A DNA stretch of 64,000 nucleotides from contig OZ252023.1 in assembly GCA_965247425.1 (NCBI GenBank), positions 1,736,001 through 1,800,000 of the forward strand. Reading direction: 5' to 3'. The notes beneath the pieces are model-generated. The model made no database searches and had not been told where the DNA came from. It saw nothing but the letters and a program-made list of their open reading frames with translations. This document shows positions 1-8,189 of the stretch, piece by piece (the first letter of the stretch is position 1; each line of letters opens with the position of its first letter). Position numbers and translations under genes: made by a program. Source of the DNA: CAZOZZ01 sp965247425 (GTDB taxonomy: Bacteria > Acidobacteriota > Terriglobia > 20CM-2-55-15).

Positions 1-1
1 G

Positions 2-1186
2 ATTTATCTGGCCAGCCCGTTAAAACGCAAACGTCGGACGAAAGCACAGATAGAACAGCTCGATTCCCAGATCATCGATGCTCTAGAACAAGATCATCCT
101 CAGAGCGTCCGACACGTTTTCTACCTGATGACCAACCCCCGCTTACCGGAGCCGGTGGACAAATCAGACCGAGGATACAACCAGATCCAAGACCGCGTAA
201 CGAAGCTTCGTCGCAATGGCCGGGTTCCGTATGGTTGGGTCACGGATGCAACGCGACGCGGGTATTTCGCTAACACGTACACCGACGCGGCTGGCTTCAT
301 CATCGCCATGAAAAGCCTCTACCGTGCGGATCTCTGGTGTGACTCGGAGTTCTACTGCGAGGTCTGGACCGAATCTCGTTCCATCGCCGGCGTCATCGAA
401 TCCGATTGCCGGGAGCTGGCTGTTTCCCTGTATCCGGCAGGTGGGTTCACCAGTATCTCCCTAGCTCATCAAGCTGCCGGCTACATCGAGCAGGAGTGTC
501 GAGACCGTGGAGTCGTTGTTCTGTATGTCGGCGATTTCGATCCTGCCGGCGTACTGATTGACGTGAAGGTTGAAGAAGAGCTCCGGCGCCACCTTCCCGA
601 CACGATCGAAATCGGTATCACGCCTGATCAGATCATCCAGTACGACCTACCGACAAAGCCACGAAAGAAGACTGACCGGCGCTCCCTTCACATCCGCGAG
701 ACCGTCGAGGCGGAGGCGATGCCGGCCGCCGTCTTGCGGGGACTCTTGAGATCGGAAATTGAGTCGTTGCTGCCACCGCGTGCGCTGGAGACGGCGAGAA
801 TCGCCGAGGAATCGGAAAGGGAAGCGCTCGACATGGGAGTCGGGGAAGCATTCTCGATGTTCTTCCTTTCTGGAGCTTTTTGTGAGAGCGGTTACAGCCG
901 CGCTGACGGCTCGTCACGAGCGTTATCAGCGTCGCCACCAATTGCGATCACGACCGCCCCCAAGCGCTGCTCGGTCTCGACCAGGCGATGCGCGTCGGCC
1001 GCCTGCTCCATTGGAAAGACCCTGTCGACGATCGAACCAATTCTCCCGCCTTCGATCATCTCTTTGAGCGCCAACAGCTCCTCTTTCGTCTCCCGCGCGA
1101 ACGCGAACATGGCGGTCTTGCTCGTAAACCGGGTTGTGACCGGCGAGCGCAGCATGACCGACAGGCGGGGATTTCCGGAGAGATAG
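2..1186 (+). pseudogene. Toprim-type phage/plasmid protein, 5' end outside window, 3' end lost
   Basis: The frame is open from base 2, so the true start lies before the window (an internal ATG is at 128). The protein has a Toprim-like signature: an acidic WTESRSI segment followed by GDFDPAG, the DxDPxG arrangement seen in Spo11/TopoVI-A-type Toprim domains. Proteins of this look occur in prophages and plasmids; the precise function is unknown to me. Family-like sequence ends near the AEESEREALD segment (about base 835). The last ~98 codons (892-1186) are antisense to the convergent oxidoreductase gene and do not look like real protein. I therefore read this as a gene that lost its natural 3' end by recombination, and the annotated end is only where the frame closes. 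Confidence 0.6.
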
Positions 1187-1908
1187 CGCCCGTTGGGACT
1201 GAGAGCGTCGATACAAGCGGTGTAGGAGCTCCCGGGAACCATGTCGAAAATGACGTCATACAACTGTCCGTTGCCCGCAAAATCTTCCTTCGTATAGTCG
1301 ACGAAGTGATCCGCGCCAATGCGACGCAGGATGCCCTCCTTAGTCGTGCTGTCTACAGCCGTGACTTCCGCGCCCATGGACTTGGCGATCTGCACGGCAT
1401 GCGCTCCGATGCTGCCGCCCGCGCCGTTGATCAGCACCTGCTCGCCAGCGCGGATTTTCGCCCGTCGCATGAAGTGCAGCGCGTTCAGCCCACCCAGCGG
1501 TACCGCAGCGGCTTCAGCGAAACTCATATTGTTGGGCTTGGCGACGATCGTGTAGCGTGCCGGCAAGGCGACATACTCGCCATAGGCGCCGAGCCGCAGC
1601 CCGGCCGTGCCGAACACTTGGTCGCCGACTGAGAAAGTGGTGACGTCTCTCCCGAGCGATTCGATCTCTCCGGAGAAATAGCCGCCTAGGATTTGGCGCC
1701 TTGGTCTTCTCACGCCAAGTGCAATCCGCAGAGGCAGCCAGAACCACTTCACCGAATACCTAAAGCTGCGCATCTCACAGTCGGATTTCGTCGCTTCCGC
1801 CGCCCGCACCCTGACCAGCACTTCATCGTCTTTCGGCACAGGTTTTCTCACTTCACTGAGCTGCAGAACGGCTGGTGGCCCGTACCTTGAGTATGTGATC
1901 GCTTTCAT
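892..1908 (-). CDS. Zinc-independent MDR-family NAD(P)-dependent oxidoreductase (quinone reductase/ADH-like)
   Basis: The product is 338 aa with the GroES-like N-terminal fold of medium-chain dehydrogenases (about residues 1-125) and a Rossmann NAD(P)-binding motif GAGGSIGAHAVQIAK near residue 160, followed by a dinucleotide-binding half and C-terminal catalytic half. The usual zinc-ligand cysteines are not visible, which fits the quinone oxidoreductase branch that reduces enones or quinones with NADPH. The substrate cannot be told from sequence. The ATG at 1908 begins MKAITYSRYG, a typical family start. The gene ends convergently against the broken Toprim-type gene and is the last of a run of minus-strand accessory genes. 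The C-terminal ~15 residues look non-family and may reflect a recombined 3' end. Confidence 0.85.
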   Translation of the reverse strand: MKAITYSRYGPPAVLQLSEVRKPVPKDDEVLVRVRAAEATKSDCEMRSFRYSVKWFWLPLRIALGVRRPRRQILGGYFSGEIESLGRDVTTFSVGDQVFGTAGLRLGAYGEYVALPARYTIVAKPNNMSFAEAAAVPLGGLNALHFMRRAKIRAGEQVLINGAGGSIGAHAVQIAKSMGAEVTAVDSTTKEGILRRIGADHFVDYTKEDFAGNGQLYDVIFDMVPGSSYTACIDALSPNGRYLSGNPRLSVMLRSPVTTRFTSKTAMFAFARETKEELLALKEMIEGGRIGSIVDRVFPMEQAADAHRLVETEQRLGAVVIAIGGDADNARDEPSARL

Positions 1909-2187
1909 GAGTGTGGGGCCACGTCGTGAGCGAGCTCGAGCCCGAAGCGTACCATTGTCGGCATCCCCAGGGACGAACGGGCATCAAGCAAACGGATGAG
2001 TGCCTCGGGCAAACAGTTTATAAGTCGCGACTAGTCGCCAAGGTCCGACCAATCTCTCCCCCAAATCGGTGGAGCATCGACCGCTTCGAAGCATCCTTCT
2101 GGCCGCAAACGACGATCATCAATACAGCGCCCAAAGGGTGAGGCCGATGGGCTGCCTGATGACACCTCGGCGTTCTACGCCCGCGGC
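1909..2187. other. Gap between accessory genes, no gene seen
   Basis: 279 bp separate the phosphotransferase stop from the MDR start on the minus strand. I see no convincing ORF, hairpin terminator, tRNA or attC-type palindrome here. It probably contains the promoter of the MDR gene. Confidence 0.5.
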
Positions 2188-3175
2188 TCACTCAAGTTTG
2201 GCCTGATCGAGCTCAAGGATGCGGCGAAGCTCGGATAGGCTGCCGGACAGGATTCGTTCGGCGAGTTTTCCATCCGGATAGTTGCGTCTCAGCAATCGGG
2301 ACCCTGAAATGTGCATTTGAAGCTTGTAGTAGGCCAATCGCCTTTCGTCTAGATCACTGCAAGCGAGATATTCGTAGTCCTTCTCTGAGAAACACCATTT
2401 CAGGAATGTGTGCTCGCTTTCGAGATCGCCGAACCCGATACCTTCGATGTCGAGAAGGTAGACGGCGTCATCGGATTCACGAACGAGAATGTGGCTGGGA
2501 TGGAGTTCGCCGTGAAGGAGTCGGTATGTCTCGCGAGGCGTGACGGCCGCTCGAAGAGCTCCGAGGGCCTCGCGGATGAGGTCATGAGTCTCTGTGATGA
2601 ACGGCTCCGTCTGGGCGGCCGCTCGCAGTTCCACGAGGGATACATCGAATGATTCATCGAGCGGGGGCAGGGGTGGCTTGGATACGAGCACGCCGCCTGG
2701 GTAGCCACGCTCGACTGCATGTACCACATGGACCTGTCGGGCGAATTCGCGGAGCACACTCGCTCTCGCGTCTGGTGATGCGTCAACACGAAGTCGGTTG
2801 TAGTCGGATCCCTCTATGTGCTCGACGAACGCGAAATGATGACCGGACTCGAGTTGACCGAAATGGAGCATCCTGGGGACATTCACGTCCAAGTTCGCGA
2901 GGTACTCGGTGTGCGCCCGGAAGGCGTGTGGGGCAATGGCGTCGGACTGTGACTCTTCAAAGCCTGCTTCTTCTCGTTCTGCAGAAATAGCGGATGTCGC
3001 TGGCCCAGACGATGAGCAGACACCGAGTAGAGGGGCGTCGAAGCTGAACGTGGAACGTTCGCTTGTAAGCACCCCCAACGAATCTCTCGAGCCTCTCGAG
3101 TTCACAAGCGGACCCGAAGCAAGCTCGTGCGTGTGACAGGACTTCGTGCTGAGTAACTGTTCCGTTCTGCGTCAC
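2188..3175 (-). pseudogene. Aminoglycoside/choline-type phosphotransferase, frameshifted
   Basis: The intact gene would start at GTG 3175 and end at 2188, but its 988 nt is one base too many for a single frame. The N-terminal frame gives the family's ATP-lid region (GGAYKRTFHVQL), then from about base 2986 homology switches frame (AEREEAGFEES onward). The C-terminal part carries the Brenner catalytic motif as HGELHPSHILV, where the usual HGD Asp is Glu, and the metal-binding DIEGIGFGD segment, so it is an APH-fold small-molecule kinase. Substrate is unknown and resistance should not be assumed. The shift lies at a short A/T run, so a sequencing error is as likely as true inactivation. The gene lies downstream of the HAD gene in the minus-strand accessory array. 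Confidence 0.75.
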
Positions 3176-3294
3176 GTCACTGAGAGCCGCTGGGTTTCAT
3201 TGGTCTGTCGAGGCGTCTCGCAACAATTCTTCGAGCTCATCAATATGAGTAATATGTTCCAACACGACCGTGGCCGCCGTCTGGTGCAGCGCTC

Positions 3295-3301
3295 GTTATC
3301 C
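3295..3301 (-). other. Possible partial attC R''-type core
   Basis: On the minus strand GGATAAC, followed by GAGCGCTGCACCAGACG, overlaps the HAD stop codon and resembles the 5' half of many integron attC sites. I could not find a matching 3' half before the phosphotransferase start, so this is at best a truncated site. Confidence 0.25.
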
Positions 3302-3997
3302 AACCCTCAAGATCTCCTGAATATCTAAGACACTGGCGATGCGTTCGCTGTCTGGGATAGACTGCCTCCGTTCTGGATCCACGAGAAGGCACCGCATCCC
3401 AACGTTTCTTGCTCCGGTGTAATCTGCATCGAACGAATCTCCCACGTAGACCGCCGTATCATGCCGCCCAGCCGTCAAATGCAAAGCCGATTGGAATATC
3501 GAAGCGTCCGGCTTTCGTTTTCCGTGCTCCACCGATGTCACTACTAACGAGAACGTCCCCGCTAAGTCCATCCTTCGCAGATGAGCGTGAATCAAATCCG
3601 CACTATGGGTATTCGTTACTAACGCCAGTGTGTACTGACCGGCGAGCTCGTGCAGCATGCTCGTCACGCCGTCGATGTACCGCACGCCTTTGTTCCATTC
3701 CTGAATGTACGCATCCTGAAAGGCTCCCACCAGTTCAGCGGCAGGATCGTCACGAAAGACTTCCTTCAAGAACTCGATGACAACATCGTCCATCGAGAAT
3801 TCGTTGTGGTCGACTCGTGACTGAGCGTCGAAATCGCTGAACGTTGCGGACCACTTTTCAAGGAACGCCGGGTACTCCAGACCCGACCCGTTTGACCGTA
3901 GGATCGCGTGAGATTGCTCATAGCCCTGGTCTGTTCGGCTTTCCGAATACTCTACCAAGGTTCCAAAGAAGTCGAAGAGAACGTGGGTAACATTCAT
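3296..3997 (-). CDS. HAD-superfamily hydrolase (phosphatase-like)
   Basis: A 233-aa haloacid dehalogenase-type protein. Motif I is LFDFFGTLVE with nucleophile Asp9; the usual acid/base Asp two residues later is Phe. Motif II is the Thr in LVTNTHS, motif III the Lys in HGKRKPD, and motif IV GDSFDAD near residue 185. A helical cap lies between motifs I and II (C1-type). Such proteins hydrolyse phosphate esters or, where the second Asp is absent, sometimes C-halogen bonds; the substrate is not predictable. ATG 3997 is the natural start. On the minus strand it directly follows an attC-type site (4011-4130), consistent with it being a captured cassette gene. Confidence 0.88.
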   Translation of the reverse strand: MNVTHVLFDFFGTLVEYSESRTDQGYEQSHAILRSNGSGLEYPAFLEKWSATFSDFDAQSRVDHNEFSMDDVVIEFLKEVFRDDPAAELVGAFQDAYIQEWNKGVRYIDGVTSMLHELAGQYTLALVTNTHSADLIHAHLRRMDLAGTFSLVVTSVEHGKRKPDASIFQSALHLTAGRHDTAVYVGDSFDADYTGARNVGMRCLLVDPERRQSIPDSERIASVLDIQEILRVG

Positions 3998-4010
3998 CGT
4001 TCAGATGTCG

Positions 4011-4130
4011 GCATAACGGTTCGACAATAAGCTGCGTGCCCAGTGAGGGGCATTGTCAACCCACAACAGTTCAAAGAACCGGCGGTGCCCAGCGCGTTCA
4101 CGGACTGCCAGCTTCATTGCCCCGTTATCT
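4011..4130 (-). repeat. Integron attC-type recombination site
   Basis: This 120-bp imperfect palindrome has the attC layout on the minus strand. R'' is AGATAAC (4130-4124), a 4-nt spacer follows, then L'' CAATGAAGCTG (4119-4109), a 74-nt variable terminal part, L' CAGCTTATTG (4034-4025), a 7-nt spacer, and R' GTTATGC (4017-4011). L'' has one extra G relative to L', the extrahelical base that fixes attC orientation. R' lies 13 nt before the ATG of the HAD gene, where a cassette junction should be. R' departs slightly from the GTTRRRY consensus. I infer an attC; no integrase gene is present in the window. Confidence 0.6.
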
Positions 4131-4221
4131 GGCCCCTGCCTGCCACCCAACTTCTGGGTTGGGGTTCGGCCGAGATCTTGATTGCTGAGTACCGTCCGCC
4201 ATCAGCGAGTCATCCGGCGGC

Positions 4222-4473
4222 CTACTCCATAGCTTCGCGCACAGCCGCTAGGACGTGCTCAGCGGTTGGCCAGGGTCTGCCCAAGAGCTTGGCGAGCAGT
4301 CCGCACTTTCGGGAAACCACTGGTCGGTCGACGACGACGATGTCGAACTGTCCCCGTCGACCCTTTTCGAGTTCGACAGGAGTCCCCAGAGTGTCATGGA
4401 TGAGAGCAGCGAAACTCGCTGCCTTTGTGGCGATCGTACCTCAGGTGTCGCAGTGGACGATCCGGATGCTCAT
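4222..4473 (-). CDS. SelW/Rdx-family thioredoxin-like protein with in-frame TGA, candidate selenoprotein (CxxU)
   Basis: Reading ATG 4473 to TAG 4222 gives 83 codons interrupted only by TGA at codon 11 (4443-4441). Before it is MSIRIVHCDT, so the motif is Cys8-Asp-Thr-TGA, exactly the CxxU/CxxC position of the SelW/SelT/SelH (Rdx) family. After it the frame keeps family features: an amphipathic helix, then VELEKGRRGQFDIVVVDRPV, matching the Rdx strand-turn-strand core, then SRK, a PWP segment, and a final helix ending VLAAVREAME. Rdx proteins are small cytosolic thiol/selenol oxidoreductases. A hairpin of SECIS type begins 17 nt after the TGA. A GGAGG lies 12 nt before ATG. The gene sits between an SDR and an attC-type site. 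The alternative is a Cys codon mutated or misread to TGA. Confidence 0.72.
4405..4423 (-). promoter_or_regulatory. Candidate bacterial SECIS stem-loop of the SelW-like gene
   Basis: Directly downstream of the TGA, the transcript can form a 7-bp perfect stem GCAGCGA/TCGCTGC, extended by one G-U pair, closed by the 3-nt loop GTT. The loop starts 26 nt after the TGA and its first base is G. This meets the known bacterial SECIS rules: a small apical loop about 16-37 nt after UGA, G among the first two loop bases, and a stem of at least 4 bp. It lies inside the coding region, as bacterial SECIS elements do. Confidence 0.6.
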
Positions 4474-4553
4474 AGCGACGGTAGTCCTCCATGGGTCTTG
4501 AATGTTGAAATCGTGACCTCTCCCTTGTGCAGATAACTAGTGATTACGCAGAA

Positions 4554-4632
4554 CCAGATAACAACGAAACAGTGCGCCAATTCGCAAGATATTAGCAGTA
4601 CAGGAGGAAGATGACCATATTCCTCCGTTGTT
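4554..4632 (-). repeat. Imperfect palindrome after the SDR gene, weak attC candidate or terminator
   Basis: Starting at the SDR stop codon, an outer repeat AACAACG/CGTTGTT encloses an inner hairpin at 4603-4626 (GGAGGAA...TTCCTCC, about 11 pairs). The minus-strand end reads GTTATCT, like the core of the attC at 4011-4130. The nested palindrome at a cassette-like gene boundary suggests a second attC, but L boxes are not clear; a simple terminator is possible. Confidence 0.3.
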
Positions 4633-5324
4633 CACGCGGTCCAGACTCGGAGCGACTGCAGCCAGCGCACACCCCGCAAGAATACTCCGGCGATCTTGGG
4701 GACGCTGAGTTGCATCGGGCGCTGGTCGAGACAATTGAGGACATGTCCGGCGGCAGCGGTTGGAGTAATCATCAGCGGCTTTCTCGAGGCTTGAGCCATT
4801 TTCGTATCGACGAAGCCGAAGCGAATATTCGTCACGCTCACGCCGTCCCGGCGGAGCTTCAGGGCCATTGCAAGCAGATAGTTGCTGAATCCTGCCTTGG
4901 ACGCCGAGTATGACGGCGCGTCGACACCGTAGGCGTCGTCGGCCAGGCTCGAGAGGCCGATGAAGTGACCCGCTCTTCGTTCGAGCCAGTCCGGCACGAG
5001 CGCCGCCATCGTGCGCACCATTGCCGTGAGGTTGACCTCGACCACGTGCGCTTCGTTCGACAGGTCGGGAAGCTTCAGCGCCGAGCCGATACCCACGCAG
5101 TAGATACAGGCATCGAACGGTCCCTCTTCGGCCACAAGGCGCGTCAGCAGGTGCGGATAGCCAGACCCGGACACATCCTGAATCTCGTGGCGGGGGCCGT
5201 CAGCACCGAGGGGACTCGGACTTCGTGACACGCCGACCACCCGATCGCCGCGAGCGATGAGCTCTTTCGTCACCGCTGCCCCGATACCGTCGGAATTCCC
5301 GATAATGAGAATATTCTTCGACAC
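4632..5324 (-). CDS. Short-chain dehydrogenase/reductase (SDR family)
   Basis: Starting at GTG 5324, preceded by AGGAGGG 8 nt upstream, the product is 230 aa, a normal classical SDR length; a longer frame to 5429 has no ribosome site. The cofactor motif is GNSDGIG (residues 9-15), SRS after the second strand suggests NADP(H), Ser126 lies in GLSSLA, and YSASK gives catalytic Tyr139 and Lys143, with Asn98 in VNLT. It reduces or oxidises a carbonyl/alcohol whose identity cannot be read from sequence. It is the first gene of the minus-strand accessory run, upstream of the SelW-like gene. Confidence 0.88.
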   Translation of the reverse strand: MSKNILIIGNSDGIGAAVTKELIARGDRVVGVSRSPSPLGADGPRHEIQDVSGSGYPHLLTRLVAEEGPFDACIYCVGIGSALKLPDLSNEAHVVEVNLTAMVRTMAALVPDWLERRAGHFIGLSSLADDAYGVDAPSYSASKAGFSNYLLAMALKLRRDGVSVTNIRFGFVDTKMAQASRKPLMITPTAAAGHVLNCLDQRPMQLSVPKIAGVFLRGVRWLQSLRVWTA

Positions 5325-5633
5325 AGTAGAAGCCCTCCTGCGCTTTCTGAGTTCGGAGTCGTTCTCTAGCTCCATTCTCCTCGCAACGCTGCTGTAGACA
5401 CTTTCTATGTAGCTACAGCCCGTTGACATCTGGACATGAAGCCCTCGATCACACTAATTCTACAACTGCCACTCACCACTACAGATCCTGTTCGACACCT
5501 GATCTGCAAGAGACCGCGGCAAGCACGTTCCTACCTCCGTCTTTGACATCGCTATTGTCGGGTGCTTTACTCGAGACAGCAGGTGAGTACGCGACTATCC
5601 ACTGAGCCTAGGGGCCATCCCCAGGAGGATGAC

Positions 5634-5966
5634 GTGAAGAAATGTCTAGTACTAACAGCAATCGTGTTGGTCCTCAGCCCTACTGTTGCCGCATACAGCC
5701 AAGCTGCCCAAAAGACCGACGCTGAATTGCTGGCCGCCGAAGCGACCAAGCGCGAGGCACGAGTGGCGGCCGGAAAGTCGGATTACACCGCCGAGCGGCT
5801 ATTCGGTCTGGGCCAGTTTTACTTGGCTTTCGAGAAGTATGGCGCAGCGCGTGAACGTTTTCGCGAAATCCTAGAAAAGCACCCAAACTTTGAAGAGCGG
5901 TCAGAAGTAATTGATTTCCTCGTCGAGTCGGTTCGTTTGGAATCCCAAACTCCGGGCCGACGCTGA
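5634..5966 (+). CDS. Small exported TPR-like protein
   Basis: GTG 5634, with CCAGGAGG just upstream, is preferred over the longer frame from 5562. It gives a 110-aa protein with a signal peptide (VKKCLVLTAIVLVLSPTVAA, cleavage after AYSQA). The mature part is helical, with one TPR-like unit (LFGLGQFYLAFEKYGAAR...FREILEKHPNF). It probably is a periplasmic adaptor or scaffold. It lies 19 bp before a TonB-C-domain gene and is likely co-transcribed with it. The function is unknown. Confidence 0.65.
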   Translation: MKKCLVLTAIVLVLSPTVAAYSQAAQKTDAELLAAEATKREARVAAGKSDYTAERLFGLGQFYLAFEKYGAARERFREILEKHPNFEERSEVIDFLVESVRLESQTPGRR

Positions 5967-5985
5967 ACCTTCCGGGGGAACGGCT

Positions 5986-6648
5986 ATGACCAAGTTAATC
6001 CTGGGTTTGATCATCTCCCTTTCATCCATTCCCAGCATCCACCAGCAGCGTAATCCCGGCACATTGATCATCGGTGGGGTGAGAGCACCGGAGGTGCTAT
6101 CGGAAACGAAACCTACCTTCACGATGGACGCGATTGGGAGGAGGATCGAGGGGGCGGTTGTTCTGGAAGGCTTCGTCCGAAAAGACGGCCGCTTCGAACT
6201 CTACCGGATCGTTCGCGGCCTCGGCTTTGGCCTCGATGAACAAGCAGCCATTGCCGTCCGAAGCTGGCTCTTTCGACCCGGCACGAAGGACGGGATCGCG
6301 GTCGATATGCTGCATACGGTCGAGGTCCTTTTCAGGCGTGCTGATGCGAAAGCGCAGTTAAGTCTGCCCGTCATTGGCAACTGGATGAAGCAATTTGTCG
6401 AGGAGGCAAAGCAAGCGGGCCTTGAGGGTTGGATCGATGCGGATTTCACGATAAGCCCAACTGGGAACCTGGTCCGGGTGAGTGTGGTGAATGATGGATC
6501 ACAACCTTCGGCTGGCCTTCCCACAGCCGGCGCCGAGCTAATCCAGCATTTCATGGACGCCGCACGACAAGCGAAGGTCACACCCGCAAGAATAAGGGGC
6601 ACCCCCGTTGAGAGCAACTCGCACGTCCAACTGAACGTGAAGCCATAG
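5986..6648 (+). CDS. TonB C-terminal-domain protein
   Basis: ATG 5986, preceded by CCGGGGGAA, gives 220 aa. An N-terminal hydrophobic segment is followed by a TonB-C-like repeat (residues ~40-115) with the typical GAVVLEGFVRKDGRFELYRI, GLDEQAAIAVRSWLFRPG and TVEVLF pattern, and a second, more diverged copy (GWIDADFTISPTGNLVRVSVV) in the C-terminal half. Such double TonB-C proteins are periplasmic; no proline-rich spacer or ExbB/ExbD partner is seen, so energy transduction is not assured. It follows the TPR-like gene in a probable two-gene operon. Confidence 0.75.
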   Translation: MTKLILGLIISLSSIPSIHQQRNPGTLIIGGVRAPEVLSETKPTFTMDAIGRRIEGAVVLEGFVRKDGRFELYRIVRGLGFGLDEQAAIAVRSWLFRPGTKDGIAVDMLHTVEVLFRRADAKAQLSLPVIGNWMKQFVEEAKQAGLEGWIDADFTISPTGNLVRVSVVNDGSQPSAGLPTAGAELIQHFMDAARQAKVTPARIRGTPVESNSHVQLNVKP

Positions 6649-6937
6649 ACGACTTTCCTGATGGCCTCCGGCCGTTCTCGCGCACGCCTTCTCGCGACGA
6701 TCATGTTCTTCCAGTGGTTACACGAACTTTAGACCTACCTGTGGTCGTTTTGACTGTTACAGCCGAATACACTAGCGGACGGAGCGCCGGTGCGATGAAC
6801 GGCAAGACGACGGGGTTAAGACATCACCGACCAGGAGTCAGAGGCTACTCGGCCCAGCGCATCACCAGGGACCGAACCTTGAGGGGCTAGTAGCTGATTA
6901 TTCTACCGACACGCAAGTTCGATGGTGTTGACCGGGC
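6649..6937. other. Gap, no gene seen
   Basis: 289 bp between the TonB-C gene and the acetyltransferase-kinase fusion. I see no ORF with family-like sequence, tRNA or strong terminator here. Confidence 0.4.
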
Positions 6938-8101
6938 ATGGGAATCGATGACATTGAGATCCGCCTAATCCGTGACACGGATTCCATCGCGGAACTGACG
7001 GACCTCCTTCATAGAGCCTATAAGCCGTTAGCCGATGCGGGAATGCGTTACTTCGCAACTCATCAGACTGAGGACCAGACGAGAGAAAGAATTGCGGGAG
7101 GACAATGCTACATCGCCATTCTCGAAGGGAATGTCATCGGCACAGTGACCCTCAGGTTTCCGGCGGTATACGAGGGCCGTCATTCATCTCGTTGGTATAG
7201 TCGTCCTGAAGTCGCCAAGTTCGGCCAATTTGGTGTCGAGCCACGCCTTCAGGGGCGGGGCATCGGTAGTCGAATGTTGAATCAAGTGGAACGGAAAGCT
7301 CGGGAAAGCGGAGCAACAGAACTCGCCTTCGATACGTCCGAAAACGCCACCCCTCTCATCGAGTATTACTCCAAACGCGGATTCAGGTTCGTTGAGGAGA
7401 TCGACCATCGACCTCTTGTGAACTACAAGAGCCTGATTATGAGCAAACCGATCGTTGCAAGAAACGTCTCCGAACTGCAACTAGGACGCGACACGATCAT
7501 ACGGGAGATTCAAAGGGTCAGAGTCAATCAACCTACCCCAATCCTCGTAGCACTCGACGTAAGGAGCGGTTCCGGGAAGTCCGTTTTGGCTTCGTTGATC
7601 CAAGAAGAGATAGACATCGCACCAATACAGAGCGACGACTTCTACGCAGCCCACATTCCCGACGCAGAGTGGGATCGTCGCACGCCGGAAGCAAAGGCAA
7701 AAGACGCCATCGACTGGCGACGTTTGCGGGCGGAAGCCCTGGGACCTCTCCTTGCGGGAAAGTCCGCAAAGTGGCGAGCGTTCGATTTCACGGCCGGCCC
7801 ATCTGCCGACGGTACCTACCCGATGCGTGCCGACCACAGCGAGCGTCAGTCCGCCGCAGTCATTGTGCTCGACGGAGCTTACTCAACTCGGCCGGAACTC
7901 GCCGACCTGATTGATCTGTCGGTGCTGATTGATACGCCGACAAACGTATGTCACCGTCGGCTTGCCGACCGCGAGGAGAAAAGTTTCTTGGCCGCCTGGC
8001 ACGCTCGGTGGGACGCGGCCGAGGCACACTACTTTTCGCTTGTGCGGCCGCCTGCTTTGTTTGATTTGGTTGTGACCACAAGCGCTATTGGCCTAGTGTG
8101 A
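6938..8101 (+). CDS. GNAT acetyltransferase fused to a uridine-kinase-like P-loop domain
   Basis: A 387-aa fusion. Residues 5-165 are a GNAT N-acetyltransferase with the acetyl-CoA pyrophosphate loop QGRGIG (105-110) in FGVEPRLQGRGIGSRML and a typical C-terminal YYSKRGFRF. Residues ~175-387 resemble nucleoside/uridine kinases of the small P-loop family: LDVRSGSGKS (206-215) is the Walker A, with Val in place of the first Gly; IQSDDFY is the acidic strand; and WHARWDAAEAHYF closes the family pattern. Both halves read through one frame with no stop. The combination suggests acetylation plus phosphorylation of a small molecule, or an accidental fusion of two adjacent cassettes; the substrate is unknown. 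Confidence 0.8.
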   Translation: MGIDDIEIRLIRDTDSIAELTDLLHRAYKPLADAGMRYFATHQTEDQTRERIAGGQCYIAILEGNVIGTVTLRFPAVYEGRHSSRWYSRPEVAKFGQFGVEPRLQGRGIGSRMLNQVERKARESGATELAFDTSENATPLIEYYSKRGFRFVEEIDHRPLVNYKSLIMSKPIVARNVSELQLGRDTIIREIQRVRVNQPTPILVALDVRSGSGKSVLASLIQEEIDIAPIQSDDFYAAHIPDAEWDRRTPEAKAKDAIDWRRLRAEALGPLLAGKSAKWRAFDFTAGPSADGTYPMRADHSERQSAAVIVLDGAYSTRPELADLIDLSVLIDTPTNVCHRRLADREEKSFLAAWHARWDAAEAHYFSLVRPPALFDLVVTTSAIGLV

Positions 8102-8189
8102 CGTGAGTTAATCGTTCAGAATTCGTGAAGCACATCTAATGTAGCCCTACCTCCGATATCGCGGACACTTGGAAGAGAGTGGTACTGAA

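Noticed and set aside
2188..3175. Programmed frameshift in the phosphotransferase
   Set aside because: No slippery heptamer with downstream structure seen, and three other genes show similar one-base shifts, so error or decay is simpler.
3170..3260. Small frame with LEHITHIDELEELLRDASTD before the phosphotransferase
   Set aside because: Looks a little like the start of a bacilliredoxin, but stops after about 22 residues and has no catalytic motif.
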